Below, in pieces: positions 27,108 to 35,167 of a stretch of 64,000 bases of DNA (the stretch's first letter is position 1; the number at the start of each line of letters is the position of its first letter). The notes under the pieces were generated by a model. It searched no databases. It was not told the origin of the DNA and was given only the letters and a program-made list of their open reading frames with translations. The translations under genes and the position numbers were made by a program. Location of the stretch: assembly GCA_965660325.1 (NCBI GenBank), contig CBFHZL010000002.1, forward strand, positions 10,070-74,069, in the 5' to 3' direction. The DNA is from Acidiluteibacter sp965660325. GTDB taxonomy: Bacteria > Bacteroidota > Bacteroidia > Flavobacteriales_E > Vicingaceae.

Positions 27108-29651
27108 ATGAAAAGCTGTTTATCCTACTCTATCATTTTAATGTGTTTTATTGGTCAACTTTCAGCTCAGCAATTAAGCTTTGAAAGGGTGTATGCTGAC
27201 GAATTTAAGTCTGAATTTTACCCATCTGATTTTGGAAAGTTTGTAAAAGGAGATTTAGATAATGATGGTGATATAGATGTAATAATAACAGCCTTAAATG
27301 GAAGTTCTGCCTATATTAATGATGGGTTAGGAAATTATACAATTGAAAGTTATTTGTTTAGTCCTGTTAGTTGGTCACGAGACTTGGGTGATATAGATGG
27401 AGACGGTGATTTAGATTTTGTTACCTCAGGGGAGTTAGCTTTCAATCAATATAAGACGGATATGATGCTGAATGATGGTAATGGAAATTTTACAGTTAGC
27501 CAACAAACCTTACCGTCGGTAACATTTTCTGCTACCATTTTTGGTGACGTCGATGGAGATAATGATTTAGATCTTTTTATTACGGGTCAAGGAGAAAGAG
27601 GAACTATTATTACTGAATTATATTTAAATGATGGTTTAGGTGGGTTTTCATTAGATACAAATAATATTTTTCAACAACTGAAGAATAGTGATGCCATTTT
27701 CTTTGATATAGACAATGATTCTGATTTAGACCTGATCTATTCTGGTGAGGACTTAAACGGGTTAAAGTTTACTACCACATATAAAAATAACGGATTCGGT
27801 TACTTTTCTGTTGATACAACAAATACGCTAATAGGAATTTCTGCAGGAAAGTTGTTTTTTGCAGATATAGATAACGATGGGGATAATGATTTTTTAATAC
27901 TTGATGCTGTACATCAAAATCTTGCATCTCAAGTTTTTTTATATTCCAATAATGGAAGTGGGCTATTTAGTTTAGATAGCACTACCAGTTTTCCCAATAT
28001 GTCTTGGGCTAATTTGTCTATATTAGATATAAATAATGACAATAAGTTAGATATGATATTTACTGGAAGTATAAATAATACTGCCATGACTCAAGTATTT
28101 AATTTTGAAAGTGGTCAGCTTAGAGAGGATACATTAATTGATTTAATTGATGTTCAATATGGCTTTGTCATTCCATTACATCTTAATACAGATGTGTTTG
28201 AAGATTTAGTGGTATTTGGCAATCAGCCTAGCTCTGGAAGTTTTGCTGCCACATATTTGAGCGACCAAAATGGTGGTTTTTATGAAAAGAAAGCTTCAAA
28301 TATTGAGGGTTTAAGATGGGGAGTTGTAGAGCATGCAGATATTGATGGTGACCAAGATCAAGATTTATTTATGACAGGAAATGATGTAATTCATCAGGCT
28401 AAATCTTTACTCTATAAAAATGATGGAAGTGGAAACTTTCAATTGTCAAATAGCCAAATAATTGGAGTAAAGCAAGGACAGTCTGTTTTTGCCGACTTAG
28501 ATCAAGATTTAGATATGGATTTGATTATTACAGGTAGAGACATTAATGACGTTCCCCAATCAAAAATTTATTTCAACGATGGACAAGGGAATTATACAGA
28601 AGATACAGTTAGTAAACTAGAAGGAGTTTACCATAGCTCTGTAGCCGTGACAGATTTCAATAATGATGGTGAGCAGGATATTATTATAACTGGTAATCTT
28701 ACAACAAGTTCTAGTAGGACTAAATTATACTTTGGTCAGAATGGAGTATTTGTGTTAGATACCACTTGTTTAATTAAAGACCTAGGGTTTGGTAGTATTT
28801 CAGTAGCGGATGTTGATGGCGATAGTGATATTGATGTTTTTATTTCAGGAGAAGATACGGATTCAAACTCAGTTGGTAATTGGAGTAGATCTGCACTGCT
28901 ATACATAAATGACGGGTCTGGGAACTTTGCTTTATCCTTACATAATGATTCCTTATTCCAAGTATCAGGAGGGGTTTCAGAGTTAGCCGATCTTGATAAT
29001 GATGGAGACTTCGATTTGGTGTTTACAGGTCATGCTCCTGCAATTCCTGGGGGAACTTATGTTTATTTAAATAATGGGCTAGGTAAGTTTACTCAATCAA
29101 GTTTTTATGCTGGTAACTTGAATGTTTATCAACAAGTGTTATCTGATTTTGATAATGATAACGATTTGGATATTATTATGAAAATAAATAATAACATTGG
29201 AAGTCAAGTTTATTTAAATGATAATTCGGGTAACTTTTCACCAATGCCGAATCATGATTTATTATTTTCTGTGAATGGAGGAGCTGCTTACTTCGATGTA
29301 GATGGTGATAATGATATTGATGTTTTATTTTCAGGTATCAGTATATTTGGGACAAACACTTTCTTCCTTTACCGCAACAACCTAATATCAAAAGTAGGGC
29401 TTGAAAAAAGAAGCATAAAGGATCAATTTATGCTTTTTCCTAATCCTTCTAATGGGGTAATTTCTATAGTCGATGATAATCAAGAAATAGAGCGATTGGA
29501 GCTGTATAATTTAAATGGTCAATTAATCACGTCGCGTGAGTTGTCTCAAAATACTTCTCACCAAATAGAGTTACCAGAACAAAAAGGGATTTACTTATTG
29601 ATGATTTATACAGAAAATAATCAATCAGCACAGCGAGTGGTGAGGTATTAG
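27108..29651 (+). CDS. Secreted FG-GAP/VCBS repeat protein with T9SS type A sorting domain
   Basis: 847 residues with a signal peptide (cleavage after LSAQ). About 14 tandem units of 50-60 residues carry an FG-GAP/VCBS-like calcium loop such as DLDNDGDIDV, DVDGDNDLDL or DLDNDGDFDL, each ending in an NDGxGNF strand. Unit 7 is degenerate (DVFEDLVVFG). Fourteen units fit two seven-bladed beta-propellers (inference). The last 75 residues form a T9SS type A domain (LFPNPSNGVISIV, LELYNLNGQLI, KGIYLLMIY). Role: calcium-stabilised adhesin or surface scaffold (inference). Codons look more AT-rich than those of purL, and near-identical terminators flank the gene. Confidence 0.85.
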   Translation: MKSCLSYSIILMCFIGQLSAQQLSFERVYADEFKSEFYPSDFGKFVKGDLDNDGDIDVIITALNGSSAYINDGLGNYTIESYLFSPVSWSRDLGDIDGDGDLDFVTSGELAFNQYKTDMMLNDGNGNFTVSQQTLPSVTFSATIFGDVDGDNDLDLFITGQGERGTIITELYLNDGLGGFSLDTNNIFQQLKNSDAIFFDIDNDSDLDLIYSGEDLNGLKFTTTYKNNGFGYFSVDTTNTLIGISAGKLFFADIDNDGDNDFLILDAVHQNLASQVFLYSNNGSGLFSLDSTTSFPNMSWANLSILDINNDNKLDMIFTGSINNTAMTQVFNFESGQLREDTLIDLIDVQYGFVIPLHLNTDVFEDLVVFGNQPSSGSFAATYLSDQNGGFYEKKASNIEGLRWGVVEHADIDGDQDQDLFMTGNDVIHQAKSLLYKNDGSGNFQLSNSQIIGVKQGQSVFADLDQDLDMDLIITGRDINDVPQSKIYFNDGQGNYTEDTVSKLEGVYHSSVAVTDFNNDGEQDIIITGNLTTSSSRTKLYFGQNGVFVLDTTCLIKDLGFGSISVADVDGDSDIDVFISGEDTDSNSVGNWSRSALLYINDGSGNFALSLHNDSLFQVSGGVSELADLDNDGDFDLVFTGHAPAIPGGTYVYLNNGLGKFTQSSFYAGNLNVYQQVLSDFDNDNDLDIIMKINNNIGSQVYLNDNSGNFSPMPNHDLLFSVNGGAAYFDVDGDNDIDVLFSGISIFGTNTFFLYRNNLISKVGLEKRSIKDQFMLFPNPSNGVISIVDDNQEIERLELYNLNGQLITSRELSQNTSHQIELPEQKGIYLLMIYTENNQSAQRVVRY

Positions 29652-29668
29652 GTTGGCATAATTAATAA

Positions 29669-29707
29669 AGCAATAGCATTCTTCCGAAAGGAGGGATGCT
29701 TTTTTTG
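29669..29707 (+). terminator. Rho-independent terminator after the FG-GAP gene (copy 2)
   Basis: Same 11-bp stem, GAAA loop and T7 run as the purL terminator, with a single substitution upstream of the stem (AGCAATAGC versus AGCAAAAGC). Confidence 0.95.
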
Positions 29708-29749
29708 CTCTATTTTCTTTAAATGATTTATTCCCTTATCTTTAACCGT

Positions 29750-30448
29750 ATGGAGGACATCGATAAGCATTTAGGAATAAAAGCTTGGGCGGAAGAAGAT
29801 CGTCCAAGAGAAAAGCTACTGCTAAAAGGTAAAACAGCACTGAGTGATGCTGAATTAATCGCCATCTTGATTGGTTCAGGGAGTAGGGATGAGTCAGCTG
29901 TTGACCTTTCAAAGCGGATCTTGTCTGTGGCTAAAAACAACTTAAATGAACTTGGTAAATTGGGTATTCCGGAATTGCAAAAATTCAAAGGAATTGGAGA
30001 GGCTAAAGCGATTTCCATTACAGCTGCCTTAGAATTAGGGAGGCGACGCAAACAAAGTGATCCGTTGAAACGTGTCAAGATTACATCAAGTAATTCTGTT
30101 TATGAAGTCATGCGCGAAGTAATGGACGACCTTCCGCATGAAGAGTTTTGGGTGCTGTTGCTCAACAGAGCAAACCAAGTGATCGAAAAGGTAAACATTA
30201 GTAAAGGAGGTGTCAGTCAAACAGTAGTGGACGCCAAAATTGTGTTTAAAATGGCCCTAGATCGGTTGGCATCTTCGATAATTTTATGCCACAATCACCC
30301 ATCGGGAAACTTAAAGCCAAGCGAAGCGGATAAACAATTGACTAAAAAAATTAAGGAAGCGGGAAGAATTTTGGATCTTCCGATATTGGATCACCTGATT
30401 TTCGCAGACAATACTTACTTTAGCTTCGCAGACGAAGGCTTACTATAA
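29750..30448 (+). CDS. radC: RadC-family JAB/MPN-domain protein
   Basis: 232 residues from the ATG at 29750; an ATG nine codons upstream is possible but lies close to the terminator. The N-terminus (DKHLGIKAWAEEDRPREKLL) and a helix-hairpin-helix region (about 60-80, LQKFKGIGEAKAI) precede the JAB metal motif HNHPSGNLKPSEAD with H181, H183, S191 and D194. The family is called RadC/YicR; a role in DNA repair was proposed and later questioned, so the function is open. The next gene starts at the base after its stop, so the two are co-transcribed. Confidence 0.92.
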   Translation: MEDIDKHLGIKAWAEEDRPREKLLLKGKTALSDAELIAILIGSGSRDESAVDLSKRILSVAKNNLNELGKLGIPELQKFKGIGEAKAISITAALELGRRRKQSDPLKRVKITSSNSVYEVMREVMDDLPHEEFWVLLLNRANQVIEKVNISKGGVSQTVVDAKIVFKMALDRLASSIILCHNHPSGNLKPSEADKQLTKKIKEAGRILDLPILDHLIFADNTYFSFADEGLL

Positions 30449-31753
30449 ATGATATTAATTTACACCCATAAGAAGACCAACCGAGTGAGCTATACGCTTG
30501 ACTTGATTTTTAGGCAACTTTTGGGTCTTCAAATCACAGTAACTACTGATAAGGAACAATTCTTAAAGGAAGATGGCCCAAAGTTATCCTATACTTTTCG
30601 GCCGTTAGCCGATGAACTTCACCTAACAGCAGTTGATTTTCTATTTCAGATAGGAATAGTAGAACAAGAATTAAAAGTTTTCGAAGTGGATGGTTTTCCC
30701 GCTTTCTTTAAAACAAAAGAGACGTCATTATTTCCTTTTGATTTGTTTGCTTTATCATTCTATCTGGTTTCTAGATACGAAGAGTATTTGCCACATATCC
30801 GTGATCACTACGACCGTTTTGACCCTAAAGAAAGTATTGCTGTAAAAAATAGATTCATCAAACGTCCATTAATTAACCTTTGGGTAAATCGATTAAGAGA
30901 TCGACTATTGGAAGCCTTTCCGCAATTGGAATTCAAGCAACCAACTTATCAGTTTATTCCCACCTTAGATGTAGATAATGCATATGCTTACAAGCAAAAA
31001 GGTGTAGTTAGAACCATTGGAGCAGCGGCAAAGTTGGGACTAAAGTTTCAGTTTAGAAAGTTAGTGCAACAGCAGAGAGCGGTTTTTGGGCTGCAGGCTG
31101 ACCCATATGATACGTTTGAACATTTAAATGCGGTTCATGAGGAGTTTAACGTTCGTCCTATTTACTTCTTTTTGGTTGCTGACTATGGTTTAAACGATAA
31201 AAATGTGCCCTTTGAAAGTCGGAAGTTTCAATACTTAATCAAATCAACTGCTGATGTAGCCGACATTGGAATTCATCCTGGGTTTATTTCCAATCAAAAC
31301 ACCGATAAATTAGAAAAGGAAATCAAACGATTATCAGGTGTTTTAAAACGAGACATTACCAAAAGCAGGCAGCATTTTCTAAAAATTACCCTTCCAGATA
31401 CTTATAGAAATTTATTGCACTTCGATATTGAGGAAGATTACTCCATGGGTTATGCCGCTACCATGGGCTTTCGCGCAAGTATTTGTACACCTTTTTACTT
31501 CTATGACTTAGATCTGGAAATGAAAACGGACTTAAAAGTATTTCCTTTTGCCATCATGGATGCAAGCCTTAAATTTTACTATGACTATACAGTAGAAGAG
31601 GCGAAAGAAGCCATTGATGAAATGATTCAGGAGGTAAAAGCTGTGGATGGCACATTTATTAGTTTGTGGCATAATGAAAGCTTATCTGATCAAGACATCT
31701 GGGTAGGATGGAAAGAAATTTACGCCTACTTATTGAAGCGGGCTTCCAAATAG
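30449..31753 (+). CDS. Polysaccharide-deacetylase-like protein with DUF7033-type N-terminus
   Basis: 434 residues. Residues 1-130 match the Bacteroidota domain often found before polysaccharide-deacetylase folds (FLFQIGIV, FDLFALSFYLVSRYEEYL). The C-terminal part has the NodB-like first strand FIPTLDVDNAYAY (about 172-184), an IGIHPGF segment (about 272-278) standing for the metal-binding histidine motif, and SLWHNESLSD near the end (about 410-419). Substrate unknown: de-N-acetylation of a surface glycan is the usual family role. It directly abuts radC, an arrangement that gives no functional clue. Confidence 0.75.
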   Translation: MILIYTHKKTNRVSYTLDLIFRQLLGLQITVTTDKEQFLKEDGPKLSYTFRPLADELHLTAVDFLFQIGIVEQELKVFEVDGFPAFFKTKETSLFPFDLFALSFYLVSRYEEYLPHIRDHYDRFDPKESIAVKNRFIKRPLINLWVNRLRDRLLEAFPQLEFKQPTYQFIPTLDVDNAYAYKQKGVVRTIGAAAKLGLKFQFRKLVQQQRAVFGLQADPYDTFEHLNAVHEEFNVRPIYFFLVADYGLNDKNVPFESRKFQYLIKSTADVADIGIHPGFISNQNTDKLEKEIKRLSGVLKRDITKSRQHFLKITLPDTYRNLLHFDIEEDYSMGYAATMGFRASICTPFYFYDLDLEMKTDLKVFPFAIMDASLKFYYDYTVEEAKEAIDEMIQEVKAVDGTFISLWHNESLSDQDIWVGWKEIYAYLLKRASK

Positions 31754-31832
31754 GATATTCTCCTGCATTTAATCGGCTTTTTGGTTATCAATCAACAAAT
31801 AAAATAGGCATATTTGTAAAAAAATAGAAGAC

Positions 31833-32486
31833 ATGGCAAAGGTTAAGGTACTCGACAAAGAATTGTCCATCGCAAGCCAATTTATGGCAGAAATTAGGGA
31901 TGTCAACATTCAAAAAGACAGTATGCGCTTTAGAAGAAATCTAGAGCGAATTGGCGAAATATTTGCCTACGAGATCAGTAAAACCATGTCTTATGACCAA
32001 AAGGAAGTACAGACTGCATTGGGTGTTTCAGACGAGTTTGTATTCAAGCAGCAGCCTGTTATTGCCACAATCTTACGAGCCGGACTTCCTTTGCATCAAG
32101 GGTTGTTAAATTATTTTGATGCAGCGCAAAATGGATTTATTTCTGCTTATCGAAAGCATCATAAAGACGGTACGTTTGATATTGAATTGGAATACCTTGC
32201 TTGTCCATCAATTGAAAAAAAGATTGTTATTTTGTCTGATCCGATGATTGCCACAGGGTCTTCTATTGTACTTGCTTACAAAGCACTGCTCTCAAAGGGA
32301 AAGCCGGCACATGTTCACATCGTTTCTGTAATTGGTAGTACGGAAGGTTTAGAGTATGCTAAACGAAACCTGCCTAGTAATGTAACCATTTGGATGGCTG
32401 CATTGGATGAGGAGCTCACAGCTCAATCGTACATTGTGCCAGGATTGGGCGATGCAGGTGATTTAGCCTTTGGAGAAAAAGAGTAA
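31833..32486 (+). CDS. upp: Uracil phosphoribosyltransferase
   Basis: 217 residues. The PRPP-binding loop is VILSDPMIATGSS (about 131-143), and ATILRAGLPLHQGLL and the C-terminal IVPGLGDAGDLAFG are family signatures. It converts uracil and PRPP to UMP in pyrimidine salvage. The HAD phosphatase gene begins 1 base after its stop, consistent with nucleotide metabolism as the shared theme. No promoter match is convincing; CATATTTG ending near 31816 is one base off consensus. Confidence 0.95.
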   Translation: MAKVKVLDKELSIASQFMAEIRDVNIQKDSMRFRRNLERIGEIFAYEISKTMSYDQKEVQTALGVSDEFVFKQQPVIATILRAGLPLHQGLLNYFDAAQNGFISAYRKHHKDGTFDIELEYLACPSIEKKIVILSDPMIATGSSIVLAYKALLSKGKPAHVHIVSVIGSTEGLEYAKRNLPSNVTIWMAALDEELTAQSYIVPGLGDAGDLAFGEKE

Positions 32487-32487
32487 G

Positions 32488-33183
32488 ATGGCAAATTACG
32501 AACATGTATTTTTCGATCTAGATCGTACGCTTTGGGATTTCGAGCGCAACTCTTTGGAAACTATTCACGATTTATATCATGAATTTGAGCTCACCCATAA
32601 AAGCGTACCAAGCTTTGATGAATTTCTTGCGGTTTATCGGGTAAAAAACCAAGAATTGTGGGCATTGTATCGGGTAGGGAAAGTTACCAAAGACGAATTG
32701 CGCCAGCTTCGCTTTCACCTTTCCTTGCAGCATTTTCATATCGATGATCGGAAAATGGCCTTGGCGTTTAATGACCGTTATGTGGAGACGTGCAGTGTAA
32801 AACCTCATTTGTTGCCAAATGCTTTGCCTGTTTTGGAGTACTTGAATGATAAATATGACCTGCACATTATTACCAACGGTTTTAAAGAAGCTCAGTTTGT
32901 AAAACTCAGAAACTCCGGAATTGAGCCATTTTTTAAAGAAGTGATTATCTCTGAGCTTTATGGAAAGTCAAAACCGCATCAAGAGATTTTTACACATGCA
33001 TTTGATAGGAGTGGAGCAGCTGCTGAGCGAAGCATTATGGTTGGAGATGATTTTGAAGCCGATATTGTAGGCGCCAAAAATGCTGGTATGGATAGTGTTT
33101 ACTTGGCTGAATTTCCTAAAAAATCACAGGTTAAACCTACACACCACATCAAAGGTTTGATAGAACTGAAAGAGATACTATAG
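32488..33183 (+). CDS. HAD-family phosphatase, YjjG-type pyrimidine nucleotidase
   Basis: 231 residues from the ATG at 32488; a TTG further upstream lies inside upp. HAD motif I is FFDLDRTLWDF (7-17, nucleophile D9 in FDLDRT), motif II LHIITNGFKEAQF (about 125-137), motif III lysine in GKSKPHQEIF, and motif IV GDDFEADIVGAKNAG. The YjjG group dephosphorylates noncanonical pyrimidine nucleotides, and the position directly after upp supports that role. A cap domain occupies about 20-100. No clear terminator follows; the 240-base spacer holds a repeat element. Confidence 0.85.
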   Translation: MANYEHVFFDLDRTLWDFERNSLETIHDLYHEFELTHKSVPSFDEFLAVYRVKNQELWALYRVGKVTKDELRQLRFHLSLQHFHIDDRKMALAFNDRYVETCSVKPHLLPNALPVLEYLNDKYDLHIITNGFKEAQFVKLRNSGIEPFFKEVIISELYGKSKPHQEIFTHAFDRSGAAAERSIMVGDDFEADIVGAKNAGMDSVYLAEFPKKSQVKPTHHIKGLIELKEIL

Positions 33184-33228
33184 TATTTCTATCAAGTTGA
33201 TCTCAATCCCTAAACCCATTTGTTTTAT

Positions 33229-33269
33229 GCTTTGTCATCCAGACCGGAGTCGATGGATAGGCAAAGCAC
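33229..33269. repeat. Intergenic palindromic repeat, copy 1
   Basis: An imperfect hairpin with CTTTG...CAAAG ends and ATCC/GGAT inner arms around a CCGGAGTCGA core. A close relative lies at 63701-63740 and an inverted one at 63775-63814. The rest of the 33184-33423 spacer holds the psd terminator and no gene that I can see. Confidence 0.7.
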
Positions 33270-33365
33270 AAGTTTATAGATTAAACGAAAACTATTAATC
33301 ACCTAGGGGTTAATTCTCCACTAAGACTCGGACGGCTCCACAAACTTTTTATTAAAAGAAAAGTT

Positions 33366-33402
33366 ATAACCAAAAAAAGGCTTCAGTTTCCCAAAGCCTT
33401 TT
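33366..33402 (-). terminator. Terminator of the rsfS-ftsH-cdsA-psd operon
   Basis: Stem AAAAGGCTT / AAGCCTTTT with a 10-base loop, followed on the minus strand by a T7 run, 22 bases after the psd stop. Confidence 0.85.
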
Positions 33403-33423
33403 CAAATAAACTATATTCTTTTA

Positions 33424-34083
33424 CTACTGAAATTCCCCAATTACATCGATTCCACCGGTAACTTTTTGCTCTAAGGCAACATTAATCTTGGTGCCAATTG
33501 GAAGAAATAAATCAACGCGAGAACCGAACTTAATAAATCCACATTCCGTTCCTTGCTCTACTTTTTCGCCTTCTTTACCATAAAATACAATTCTTCTAGC
33601 TAAAGCACCTGCAATTTGTCTAAACAATACACTTCTGCCCTTAGCATCTTCTACCAATGCAGTCGTTCGCTCATTTTCAGTTGATGACTTTGGGTGCCAT
33701 GCTACTAGAAATTTACCTGGGTGATACTTGAAATTTTTCAACGTTCCTGCAATCGGATACCGATTGTTATGCACATTTATTGGTGACATAAAAATAGAAA
33801 CTTGAATTCTCTTTTCGTTGATAAACTCTGTTTCCTGAACTTCTTCAATAACTACTACTTTCCCATCACATGGAGAAATGATGTGATTCTCGTTAGTGGT
33901 AACTGTTCTGTTGGGACTTCTAAAAAATTGAAGAATTACGATAATTAGAAAAGCAGAAACAGCGTAGCCTAAATAGATTGCCCACGGGTAATCATTTAAA
34001 AATGTATGTGTTAATGCATTGATAATTGCTGAAACAATCAGAACCAAAACGATACTTGGGTAACCTTCTTTATGAAATGTCAT
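33424..34083 (-). CDS. psd: Phosphatidylserine decarboxylase, short form
   Basis: 219 residues, the short form of the enzyme. Two N-terminal hydrophobic segments (about 9-49) anchor it to the membrane. The self-cleavage site is in GFIKFGSRVDLFLP with G187-S188, giving the pyruvoyl prosthetic group. ISPCDGKVVVIEE and MSPINVHNNRYP are family motifs. Reaction: phosphatidylserine to phosphatidylethanolamine. It is the last gene of an operon whose preceding gene, cdsA, makes the CDP-diacylglycerol needed for phosphatidylserine synthesis. Confidence 0.93.
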   Translation of the reverse strand: MTFHKEGYPSIVLVLIVSAIINALTHTFLNDYPWAIYLGYAVSAFLIIVILQFFRSPNRTVTTNENHIISPCDGKVVVIEEVQETEFINEKRIQVSIFMSPINVHNNRYPIAGTLKNFKYHPGKFLVAWHPKSSTENERTTALVEDAKGRSVLFRQIAGALARRIVFYGKEGEKVEQGTECGFIKFGSRVDLFLPIGTKINVALEQKVTGGIDVIGEFQ

Positions 34084-34118
34084 GGTTATTGGTGTGGTTA
34101 TATTAGGATGTGAAGATA

Positions 34119-34949
34119 CTAAATTGCAAATATAAAGCGGAGGTAGGTATAAACAATGGGTGCCGCTATAAATATTCCATCAAAGCGGTCTAGCAGCCCA
34201 CCGTGACCGGGTAGTAGTTTTCCTGAGTCTTTTATTCCAAGGCTTCTTTTGAACATGGACTCTACCAAATCACCGAGTGATCCAAAAATGACTACCAATA
34301 TCGCCACGACCAACCAATTCATTAATGATAAATCAGGGAAGATCTGTGCATTAAGGTATCCGACTGCTAGGCCTAGAACCGCTCCTCCTATTGAACCTTC
34401 CCATGTTTTTTTAGGTGAAATACGTTCGAATAGCTTCGTTCTACCTAGCTTTCTACCTACAAGGTAAGCTCCGGTATCATTAGCCCATAATAAAAAGAAA
34501 AATCCAAGTACGATTTGGTAATTGTATTCACCTCCAAATTGATTGTCGTTGATAAACGACAATTCATATAGCAAAGTCATCGGCAGAGCAACGTAAATGA
34601 TGCCTAATAGCGTATACGATATGTTTGCAATTGGTGTGGGTTTGTCTCGAAACAATTCCTTTAGAAAGATAAAAAAGGTAATTGGCACCAATGCGAAAAG
34701 AGCTGTACTCTCTAATTGCCCTTGATTGATAAAAACAGTAAGAATAAAATAAATTAGAGAACTTACTATTCCTGTAGTTCGCTGTGGAGCTACTTCTTCT
34801 GTGCTGAAGAAGCTATAAAACTCTCTGGTGCCTAGTAAAATAATAAAGAAGAACAGAATCGCTGAAGCAAACTCGCTCAGTACGATAGCACCGAGCAGTA
34901 CTAAAACAAATATAACACCTGTTAGGGCGCGTTGTGTAAAATTATTCAA
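34119..34949 (-). CDS. cdsA: Phosphatidate cytidylyltransferase (CDP-diglyceride synthase)
   Basis: 276 residues with about seven to eight membrane segments. The C-terminal signature has FKRSLGIKDSG then LLPGHGGLLDRFD, the CdsA motif with its catalytic acidic and basic residues. Reaction: phosphatidate plus CTP to CDP-diacylglycerol, the branch point of phospholipid synthesis. It overlaps the DUF2007 gene by 8 bases and precedes psd by 35 bases. Confidence 0.95.
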   Translation of the reverse strand: MNNFTQRALTGVIFVLVLLGAIVLSEFASAILFFFIILLGTREFYSFFSTEEVAPQRTTGIVSSLIYFILTVFINQGQLESTALFALVPITFFIFLKELFRDKPTPIANISYTLLGIIYVALPMTLLYELSFINDNQFGGEYNYQIVLGFFFLLWANDTGAYLVGRKLGRTKLFERISPKKTWEGSIGGAVLGLAVGYLNAQIFPDLSLMNWLVVAILVVIFGSLGDLVESMFKRSLGIKDSGKLLPGHGGLLDRFDGIFIAAPIVYTYLRFIFAI

Positions 34950-35157
34950 AGTGATTCTTTTCGATTAATCGTTTTGCTCTAATTACATCTTCTTTCTGAA
35001 CGTATAATTCCACATCTGCATTGCTTAAATGCAGATGCATAGAGTCTGTTTTATTAACCATTACCGATTTTATTTCATTTTCTTCGAGCATGCCTTTGTG
35101 CATTTCTATAATAAAAGCTTGAGATGCTCCAAAGATTTTTACCCAATCATCGGTCAT
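34942..35157 (-). CDS. DUF2007 family small protein
   Basis: 71 residues. It has the DUF2007 pattern: WVKIFGASQAFIIEMHKGML (a helix), then an acidic helix and ELYVQKEDVIRAKRLIEK, similar to the ferredoxin-like 'putative signal transducing protein' family. Biochemical role unknown. It sits between ftsH (10-base gap) and cdsA (8-base overlap), which makes it part of that operon. Confidence 0.8.
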   Translation of the reverse strand: MTDDWVKIFGASQAFIIEMHKGMLEENEIKSVMVNKTDSMHLHLSNADVELYVQKEDVIRAKRLIEKNHFE

Positions 35158-35167
35158 GGTGAGGCAA

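Noticed and set aside
33184..33423. Spacer considered for a small gene or mobile element
   Set aside because: It contains only a palindromic repeat and a terminator; no frame or transposase is seen.
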